From positions 174,220,001-174,284,000 of the forward strand of contig JBITNC010000001.1 of assembly GCA_050084985.1 (NCBI GenBank): a DNA stretch of 64,000 nt, in the 5' to 3' direction. Shown here one piece after another: positions 56,042 through 64,000 of this stretch. The translations under genes were made by a program, and so were the position numbers. How positions within the stretch are numbered: the first letter of the stretch is position 1; every line of letters begins with the position of its first letter. The stretch is from Nageia nagi. Its lineage: Eukaryota > Pinophyta. Under the pieces are notes generated by a model, which saw nothing but the letters and a program-made list of their open reading frames with translations, made no database searches and was not told the origin of the DNA.

Positions 56042-56548
56042 ATTAAAAACCTTACTATATTATTTAGGAAAATAATATATAATAAATTAAAATTTTTAAA
56101 ATCTAATCCTATAACCCCATTCCTGAACTAGTTTAATGAACCTATGTCATGGCCTCAAAGAGCTAATAAAAATGATGTAACTTGCAGAAGCCATAAATTT
56201 TGATCCAGATATCTTTTTGAGGCTCTTTGTTTTTTTAAATCATATATAATTAAAATATCTATGATTATATGATTTTTTTAAAAAATTGATGCAAAAATCG
56301 ACGTAAATTATGAAAATTCGATGTAAAATTTGACACAAATAATGAAACTCCAATGCAAAAAATGATGCAATTCTAAAAAATGATGCAAAAAGTGGCATTA
56401 AGGATGCAAAAAAAGCATTCAAGAAGTGACTAAAATATGATGCAAATTTTGACTTTCCATTTGCATCATTTTTTACGTTGGAAAAACATGAAAAAATAAT
56501 AGAGTTTGGATGTAAAAAAGGATGCAAATCCCTTTTTTGGTAGTAGTG

Positions 56549-57326
56549 AAGCACACAAAGCAAAGGGGTTTTAAATGCATCAAGGGATTTAAATCCCTTA
56601 GGTGATGACATAAAAATAAAAAGGCGTATGACCTTCAAGTGGAACCAATTTTTGAGTCATATTCAGGAGAAGGACATCCTATGAATCATGTCAAGGCTTT
56701 TGAGACAAAATTTGAATTGAATTTTGGAGAAAATAACAGTTTAATGACCAACTATTTTCCAACTACTTTAAGAGGTGATGCTCTCAATTGATATTTTTAT
56801 TTGGCATCTAAGTCAATTAATACTTATGTGTAATTTATATTTGAATTTCATATGCATTTCAAACATAGAGCTCCTAGGCAAGTTATTCTTTTTTACAAAA
56901 TTAGCGATTTGAAAAGTCTACACATAGATTTCAAAAACCTTGGAGCATGATTAAGAATCCTTTATTAGAAGCTCATGTAAAGACTATTTTTGTTCATAAT
57001 ATTCATATCAAATTAAGGTTTATAACTATGCTTTATATGGATTTTTCTTTTTCTAAAATTGTTTATAAGTTGATTCCAAAAGAAAGGTGTATGGTTGAAA
57101 TGAAAATTAAAGTATGATAATTTGTAAAGAGATCAAAAGAAGCCATATCCAAAGAAATAAGATTGACATATATGATAAGTTGGAGGCATCCATACATCAT
57201 GTGAAAATGCATCATATAGTGACAATGCACCATCGAGTGGCAACACTCCACGAGGGAATAAGGAAAAAGAAGATATGAGACTCCATCTTCCCTCTAAATT
57301 CATGTATAAATATTCCTTACCATAGA
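56549..57326 (+). pseudogene. Gypsy gag fragment
   Basis: After ~90 bp of unassigned sequence, 56640-56910 reads VEPIFESYSGEGHPMNHVKAFE..FELNFGENNSLMTNYFPTTLRGDALN with a stop at the conserved Trp position, matching the Retrotrans_gag fold of gypsy elements (compare 58285-58480). Beyond 56920 the frame is lost. The fragment ends where the LTR of the next gypsy begins. It is not a continuation of the chromovirus-like gag to the left, which already has its own gag. Confidence 0.6.
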
Positions 57327-57942
57327 TTGCTAAAAATGAATTATTTTTTACAAAATAATTCATCTTAGAGCCTCAATGATGTATTATGTAAAAAGGGGTT
57401 AAAATGATACCCTAAGCAATGATAAAACTATATGATAGGAATAGTGGACCCTTGTGGTATGTACAAGGGGTCAAAAAGATCAAAGTCATGTAAACTTGTA
57501 TCATATATAAAGGCATCAATTGATGATCTTAAACCTTATAGGAAAATGAATATGAGGAGGAATCAAGAGAGATTATAGCACATGATACATCACTTTGTTA
57601 TGGATAAATATTATTTGTAAGTTATATCTTATGTTTGCTATATGATGATTCTTTCATTTGCTCATCACTACATTCTTTATTGCATTTGTTATATTGCTTA
57701 TCTTAAGCCATCAATGATGTGTCAAGTATAGGATGCCAATGGCATGCAATTGAATGAATGTGTGCTTATCTTTTGTATATGTTTCTCTTTATGGAATTAA
57801 CATGTGATCTAATTAAATATAAGTATCTTTCTATTATGCATTATTGCCATATTTCATATATATGCATCAATAAGAAACAAGTAGACCAATAGTGTATTAA
57901 TTAGCCCCCATAAATATTTCATTGCATTATTTTAGGACTACA
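57327..57942 (+). repeat. 5' LTR of the Tat-type gypsy element
   Basis: It shares the start TAAAAATGAATTATT (first ~10 bp of the family start degraded), AAAAGGGGTTAAAATGATACC and the end TTAGGACTACA with the LTRs at 3912, 8269, 9918 and 12540. A TATA-like CATATATAAAGG is at ~57511. It is followed by TTTTAGTGAACTCG (57943), equivalent to the TTTTGGTGAACC of the composite element. Confidence 0.75.
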
Positions 57943-58064
57943 TTTTAGTGAACTCGATTGTTTGATTTACCTTTCTCTACCAGCAATATTTCACAAGTTT
58001 TCTATTATAGGTTTACACTACCAGTGTCATGCATTCTTGTTCCTAGGTTGATAACAATGTAGAA

Positions 58065-59050
58065 ATGGATCTAACAATCATTGCCTTGATGAAAGAAATG
58101 AACAAAAATATGCTCGAGATGTAGAAAGTAATAAATATAATGGATGGTATAGGAATCTCAACATCTACTCCTACTATTCAAGCTGCACCTTCTACCACTT
58201 CATAACCACAAAATCTAGATGAATATGATGGCATCTTCACTTCACCCTTAATGGATGAGATCTGTAACTTTCCCCTACCACCCGAGCATAAGTCTCCCAA
58301 GTTCAAGATGTTTAGTGGTGAACAAGATCCCAAACAACATCTCATTAGCTTTCAAAAGGAATGTCTATTGAAGCTAGGATCAAAGGAAAGATTGATGGTA
58401 AAATTCTTCCCAAGGAGTCTGAAAGGGGATGCTAGTCAATGGTTCTATGCTCTACCAAGTAATTTGATTGATTCATTCAAGACCTTAGTCAAAGTGTTCA
58501 TAGGCCAATACAAGCACAACATCAAGGAGCAAAGCAATGTATTTGAGTTATGTGCAATTCAAGAAAAAGGTAATGAAACCCTAGAGAAGTATGTTACACA
58601 CTTCAAAAAGGTATGATAATTCATTTGAAGTAAATTAGATGAACATGAAATTTGTGCTATTTTTTGTGAATCTATTATACTTGTTCTTAATTTGCATGCT
58701 CCTAGTGCTAAGGATATTAGTTTTGGAGTATTAGTTCAACAATTATCATAGAAAGAGAAACCATTTTTAGCTTTAGGTAAGCTTAAGTATGCACCTAACC
58801 CCTTTGTGTGAGACACTAGAAAAACATATGTAAAGAAAGACAAAAAACTAGTACATATGGTAGATAGACTCACTTCCCCAAAGATGCAAAGATCTCAAAC
58901 CACAAAAGAAAATTAATATACATTTTTGATACAACCACATATTATTTTGAGGGATTTAATGAAAAGAGGACTTTTACATCCCCTTGAGCACTCCTTCCAA
59001 GATGATAATACTCCTATGGTACGCTTTGATGCCTATTGTACTTACCATCA
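58065..59050 (+). pseudogene. Tat-type gypsy gag
   Basis: The ATG at 58065 (MDLTIIALMKEMN) is in frame with the long open part 58251-58616, with stops at 58122 and ~58203. The Retrotrans_gag domain is at 58280-58600 (KMFSGEQDPKQHLISF, LKGDASQWFYALP, SFKTLVKVFIGQY). After 58616 gag continues in another frame to a CCHC-like C-x2-YH..GYATNFC motif near 59035-59085, interrupted by a stop. The product would have formed virus-like particles. Confidence 0.8.
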
Positions 59051-59099
59051 ATGAAAAGGATATGCTACAAATTTTTGCAAGATATTAGAAGCAACAATA

Positions 59100-59648
59100 T
59101 TGGAGCCTGTGGAGAAAGGAAGATACATAATTAATGAAAGCCTTGCTACTCAAGGACCTACAATCAATATCATTTTGATGGAAAAGGAATTTTGTGCTAA
59201 CTTGAGAAGAGGATGCCCATGCAATGCTCCAAATCCAATCACAACTGAACAAATAAGTATCCCTCATGATCCTAAAGTTTATAGTATGATCAATCAATTG
59301 AAAAATACACCTACTAAAATTAGTTTATATGATCTCATTTCTACATGTCAAGTTCATAGGGATATACTATATGCTTTATTTAATAATGAAACCATCCTTA
59401 CTAATATTTCAGCTGCTATGTTTTCTAAAAAAATTAGAATAATTAAGGAATGCGATGCTATTTCTTTTTACAAATTTGAAAAGTTTAATCAAGAATTGTT
59501 AGATGAATGTTCAACTTTGTATATCACACCTATGGTTGATGGATGGAAAGTTAAACAAATAATAATAGATAATAGATTAGCTATAAATGTCTATTCTAAT
59601 CATTTTTTGATAGAATTGCAAGAGAAAGGTCTTGAGATTCCACTTTAG
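59100..59648 (+). pseudogene. Tat-type gypsy protease region
   Basis: 182 codons open. The C-terminal part (about residues 140-175: YITPMVDGWKVKQIIIDNRLAINVYS) is a retropepsin fold of the Tat/Athila kind, but the catalytic Asp-Asn-Gly-type triplet reads D-N-R, so it is inactive. The N-terminal part is the variable gag-protease linker. A linker to RT continues in broken frames to 60900, including the EFDYF..DDLLEYLGA block (60505-60560) that is also preserved in the composite element. Confidence 0.7.
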
Positions 59649-60717
59649 AAGAAGCTACTTTTAGGATTAGGGCTTATGATAGCTCATCAAAGAAAAATTT
59701 AGGAATAGTAACAATCATGATTACCATAGGTATCAAGACTATAACAACAAAATTATAGGTTGTAGAGTCCAAATTATCATATAACATGCTTTTGGGGAGA
59801 TCTTGGATTCATGATATGGATGCAGTCCCCTCCATACTACATGGTAGATTGAAGTTTGAATTACAAGGTGAGGTGCATATAGTCATGGAGATCCTGAGCC
59901 ATATGCACTATGTAATGTTTTTCATCTTGAAGAATTTACCATGTTACCACCAAAATATGAGATAGATCCCTTGAAATTCCCTACACCAAAGGCAAATACA
60001 AAACCATAGGTGAAGTTCATAGAGATAGGTATGGGAACCTATAGAATTGATGACAAAGACTTGTTTGCATACATCAAAGAATTAAGATGGCTCAAGATGT
60101 TATCCATTAAGGGCCACTAGTAGTGTGCGATTCTTCTAACAGAATGCCAATGATGTGAAAATGATGGAAACAATGATCAATCTTGCTCTAACAAAGTTGA
60201 AAAGTCAAAACAAACCTCTTCAATGGACATACCTTCATCCTTTGAATCCAGTAAGATCTTTTGCTCTTCTTTTATTCATAAATACATGGTTCAAACTTAC
60301 AAATATAAAGGGGGGATTAGAAAAATTTGAATAGGTAATGTCTTCTTTCCCTGATAACTCTAAGACTCAAATGACCAAAATAGGTTTAGGTAATGATGGA
60401 CAAATAAAATAGAAATAAGGTCCCATTAAGTTTGTTAAAGAATGTAATCTAATAAAGTTATCAGATGATATTGATCTAGATACATGGATTGATGATTATA
60501 TACCTATTGAGTTTGATTATTTCATTACTAATGATGATCTTCTTGAATACTTGGGGGCACATTCAAAATTGCCCAAATCTAATGAGAAATGAAAATCAAC
60601 TTATATACTTAATAAATATTCTTATTTTGGTCAAGAGATCAATTTTCATGAAGTATTGCAAATTTAGACATTAGATATAGCTAAAGATGAAGTACCAACA
60701 TATAAGAGTTTCCATCC

Positions 60718-61800
60718 TTGTTACAAAAAGAAGATCTTACATTTCCACAAGAGGTGTTAATACACATTAATATTGGCACTTCAGATGATGAGATATTATT
60801 ACAAATTGGAGTAGCCTTACCTTTTCCACAACAAGAAAGGTATAAAAACAAGTTTATTGAGCATTCTAAGAATTTTACTCAATCTTATGATGATATGTCA
60901 GGATTAAATCCCTTACCATTGAAAGAGGGTGTCAAGCTAATCAAACAAAAATCTAGAGAGATGCATCTTTCCAAGGCCCTATTAGTAAAAAAAGAGATAG
61001 AGAAATATTTGAATGCTAGTTTTATAAGGCCTATTGATTATTTTGATTGAATGGCTAATGTTGTTCCTATTTCCAAACCAACTGGTGAAATAGGGTATGT
61101 ATGGATTTTTGTGATATTAATAATGCTTGTCTAAATGATGATTTTCCATTACCAAATATTGATATGATTGTTTATAGTATAACTGGTCATGATACATTAT
61201 CATTCATTGATGGATTTTTTGGCTATAACCAAATTTTGATTAACCTTGTTGATCAACATAAAACAAATTTCACTACCCCTTGGCATAATGTTTGTTTGAG
61301 GGTTATGCCTTTTGGACTTTAAAATGCAGGAGCTACATATCAAAGAGCAATGGTCACCATTTTTCATGAGCACATTCACAAAATCATGGCGGTATATGTT
61401 GATGATATTTTAATCACATCCAAGCAAGGACAAGATAATATACAAGTGATTAAAGAGGTATTCACCATTTTTCAAAGGTGTAAACTATGAATTAAACCTC
61501 CAAAGTGTGCATTTGGAGTTACTTCTAGTAAATTATTAGAATTCATGGTTTCTAATAGAGGAATAGAAGTAGATCCTAAAAAATTCAAAGCCATTGTTAG
61601 TATGCCTCCACCCAAAAATTTGAAATAATTAAGGAGTCTCCAAGGTAAAATAAATTTAGTTAGAAGGTTCATTTCACAACTTGGAGATAAATGTAGGCCA
61701 TTCACTCATTTGCTAAAATAGGATGTCAAATTTGTATGGGAGGACAAGTGTCAAAAAGTATTTGAGGATATTAAACAATATTTACTTAATCCTCCCATCC
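60718..61800 (+). pseudogene. Tat-type gypsy reverse transcriptase
   Basis: 61050 ends an open linker/fingers region (SREMHLSKALLVKKEIEKYLNASFIRPI). RT proper then runs in a new frame: MDFCDINNACLNDDFPLPNID (61101), FIDGFFGYNQI and VMPFGL (61322), the active site YVDDIL at 61393-61404, and the thumb to 61700 (KCAFGVTSSKLLEFMVSNRGIEVDP). Stops at 61028, 61320, 61487 and 61625 and one frame change near 61095 break it. Confidence 0.85.
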
Positions 61801-62200
61801 TAGTCTCCATGGATTTTACAAAACCTACTTACTTATACATCTTAGCCACATTATATGCACTAGGAACAATGCTTTGTCAAAAAGATACAAAAAATAAGGA
61901 AAGAGCCATCTATTACCTTAGCAAAACATTGATTGATTATGAAACTAGATATACTCCTATGGAAAAAAATTGCTATGGTATTATTTTCACTACTAACAAA
62001 TTAAGACATTATTTATTATATTGTACTACATTTGTTGTTAGTCCTATTAACCCATTGAAATATCTTATGGCTAAGCAACATTTATCAGGTAGACTTGCAA
62101 AATGGCTAATGTTGTTATATGAATTCAATATAAATATGGTAAAACAAAAATCTATTAAAGGCCATGAAATCACCAATTTGATAGTATATTTCCCTTAATA
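61801..62200 (+). pseudogene. Gypsy RNase H (first, retroelement-type)
   Basis: 129 codons open from 61809. PTYLYILATLYALGTML is followed by RAIYYLSKTLIDYETRYTPMEKNC, the RT-linked RNase H of Ty3 elements. It continues to LSGRLAKWLMLLYEFNI. The first catalytic Asp position is altered (LATLYAL for the family's S-D-x-A-V-G), so activity is unlikely. Confidence 0.8.
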
Positions 62201-62349
62201 CAAAGAGGTAGTTGTCCATGAAGAATTTCTATATGAATATAAAGAGTACTCATGCCACCAATAGTGTGCAAACCTATTGGAAGGATGCCAATGATGTGAC
62301 TTTGATGAGATCTCAATCCCTAAGGAGTACATATGTCTCATGGAGGACT

Positions 62350-62690
62350 ATCCAATTATTTGCACCCTATACTTTGATGGTTCAAAATGTTCTCATAGAG
62401 TAGGAACAAGTATTATTTTGGTATCTCCTATAAATTAGGTAATCCCCATGGCATACAAACTTGATTTTGATTGTACAAATAATATGGCTGAATATGAAGC
62501 ATTGATATTAAGATTAAAAGCTGCTATAATTTTAAAAATTAAGAACATTGAGATATATGGGGATCCTAACTTGTTAATCAAGTACAAGATCTCTTTGATA
62601 CTAAGGATGAAAAGCTAAAACCTTATAGACTTGTAGTGATTAATTTATTAGATTAATTTGATAGACATACTATTTAGAATATCCCAAGAA
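62350..62690 (+). pseudogene. Second, archaeal-type RNase H (aRNH) of the Tat lineage
   Basis: LYFDGSK (Asp at 62375) is followed by IILVSPIN with a TAG stop (~62436), then IPMAYKLDFDCTNNMAEYEALIL and IEIYGDPNLLIK. The D..E..D order of RNase HI is visible. Plant Tat-lineage gypsy elements are known to carry such an additional RNase H between the RT-linked one and integrase. The same domain is what remains at 784-996. Confidence 0.8.
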
Positions 62691-62884
62691 TTAATAATAG
62701 GTATGTAGATGCAATGGCAAGTGCAGCTACACTAGTACCAATTGAAATTAGAGATGAAGATACCATCCTTACAATTCATAAGTTATGTTCTCCTTATTAT
62801 ATAGATCATATGGATGAGATTCAGGCTTGTCTTATTACATAAAAAAATAATTTTCAGAATTGGTATGATGATATCTACAAATAT

Positions 62885-64000
62885 TTGAAAACTCAAAAAG
62901 TTCCCAACTATTTTGATAGAAATGAAAGAGTAGGATTGAAAAGAACTGCAATAAGATATGTGATCATTAGAGAAGGCTTATATAGGATATCATTTGATGG
63001 TGCATTATTGAGATTCTTAACACAAGATGAGATAGCTACTACCTTAGAACAAGCTCATGATGGTTTATGTGGTGGTCACTTCCATGCAAAAGCACTACAT
63101 ACCAAACTTTTGATGATTGGATACTATTGGTCTTTTATGGAAGAGGATTGTAAGGCTCATGTTAAAACTTGTTTGTAATGTCAAAAACATGCAAATTTAG
63201 AGAAATAACCTACCCAAGAGTTACATTTTATTATTTCTCCATGGCTATTTGCTACTTGGTGCATATATTTGATTGGTATTATTAATTTTCATTCTAGGGA
63301 GGGACATAAATTTGTTATTATAGCTATAGAATTCACCACCAAATGGGTGGAAGCAATCCCAATGAAATCAATCACTCAAACTAAAATCATCACATTCCTC
63401 ATAGAAAACATCATCACAAGGTTTGGTGTACCATAGATGTTGATAATGGATAATGGCCTGAATTTCAAAGGTAAAGACATGAAGGCTTTTTGTAAGACGT
63501 TTCATATTGCACAAACCTTTTCTTTTGTCTATTACCGTCAAGGTAATGGTCAACCTGAAGCCAAAAATAAGACAATCAAGAGCATACTTGCCAAAAAATG
63601 GTATAAATACAAGAAAGGTTAGCATGAGCAATTACCATATGCATTATGAGCATATAGAACTAGTATCCATACAGCCACTGGGGCAACACCATTTTCATTA
63701 GTATATGGAGATGAAGCCATTTTCTTGCTCGAGTTGGAGATCCCCTCCCTTAGAATTTCCTTACAAGATGACATATCTAATGAATATGTAAGAAAACAAG
63801 GTTGTAATAGCTAAAATCATTAGATGAGAAGAGAATCAGAGCCATTGAACATTAAAAAGTATATCATGAAAAACTTAAGAGAGAATTTGGGAAGAAAATC
63901 AAAGAAAAGGAATTCAAGGTGGGAGATCTAGTATTGAAAGAAAATATTAACAGAACATCAACAAATGAAGAAACAAAACGCAAGTCTAAGCCTAATTGGT
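62885..64000 (+). pseudogene. Tat-type gypsy integrase (runs off the window)
   Basis: HHCC zinc region at 63050-63185 (HDGLCGGHFHAKAL..CL-stop-CQKH). Core at 63230-63650: the first catalytic Asp position reads Tyr (WCIYLIG for WGIDIIG), the second is IMDNG (63446), and Glu lies in GNGQPEAKN (63545-63570). The C-terminal tail EFKVGDLVLKENINR (63910-63950) continues beyond the window. Stops occur at 63177, 63435, 63620 and 63647. It matches the left-edge remnant (1071-2412) domain for domain. Confidence 0.85.

Larger units (their letters stand above)
55519..56548. mobile_element. Non-autonomous CACTA-type DNA transposon with subterminal repeats
   Basis: The left end CACTACTACCAAAA (55519) and right end, on the reverse strand from 56548, CACTACTACCAAAA, continue as ~40-bp terminal inverted repeats, both reading on through TTTGCATCCTTTTTT. 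Many ATGCAAA/TTTGCAT motifs lie in both subterminal regions (55535-55730 and 56285-56540), as in En/Spm elements, where the transposase binds such repeats. Flanking triplets are TAG and AAG, one mismatch from a 3-bp duplication. There is no transposase; the interior holds an H2B-like start and a TA tract. It interrupts a gypsy protease gene. Confidence 0.8.

Noticed and set aside
1-64000. tRNA, rRNA, CRISPR or organelle-derived segments
   Set aside because: I looked for cloverleaf-like TTCGANTC boxes, rRNA core motifs, regular spacer arrays and plastid genes and saw none I could support.

Overview
The window looks like nuclear DNA of a seed plant with a large, repeat-swollen genome. A conifer or other gymnosperm fits best: it is AT-rich, holds many old and decayed LTR retrotransposons, and has a single recognisable plant gene in 64 kb. 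The species assignment is inference; nothing in the sequence proves it.

Layout. 1-2.95 kb: an LTR-retroelement end, the 3' part of a Ty3/gypsy (Tat-type) pol gene and a solo copia LTR. 2.96-4.54 kb: the 3' half of a non-autonomous gypsy element. 4.54-7.2 kb: a copia reverse transcriptase/RNase H remnant and its 3' LTR. 8.27-13.31 kb: a composite element with three LTRs and two internal regions, flanked by one 5-bp duplication (GGTAG). 14.8-38.8 kb: a three-level nest. Copia element A (+) is split inside its RT domain by copia element B of the same family on the opposite strand (18221-36061, duplication GGTTT). B is in turn split in its 5' leader by a complete SIRE-like copia element C (26052-35511, duplication TTCCA, 2-kb LTRs).

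38.96-39.7 kb is a degenerate ~70-bp tandem repeat. 39.8-47.3 kb is the only stretch without obvious transposons. It carries a Dof transcription factor of the cycling-Dof-factor (CDF) group (41367-43027) whose frame changes once after the Dof domain. 47.5-52.5 kb holds a short tandem repeat, a TA microsatellite and a decayed LINE (minus strand). 52.5-55.5 kb is the LTR, gag and protease part of another Ty3 element, cut by a 1.03-kb CACTA-type DNA transposon (55519-56548) that appears to carry the start of a histone H2B gene. 56.6-57.3 kb is a further gag fragment. 57.3-64.0 kb is a Tat-type gypsy element (LTR, gag, PR, RT, RNase H, second archaeal-type RNase H, integrase) that runs off the window end.

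Every transposon ORF is broken by stops or frameshifts, so no autonomous element is intact. Element C is the least decayed: its whole gag-pol is still in one frame, with eleven nonsense substitutions. I found no tRNA, rRNA, CRISPR or bacterial feature.
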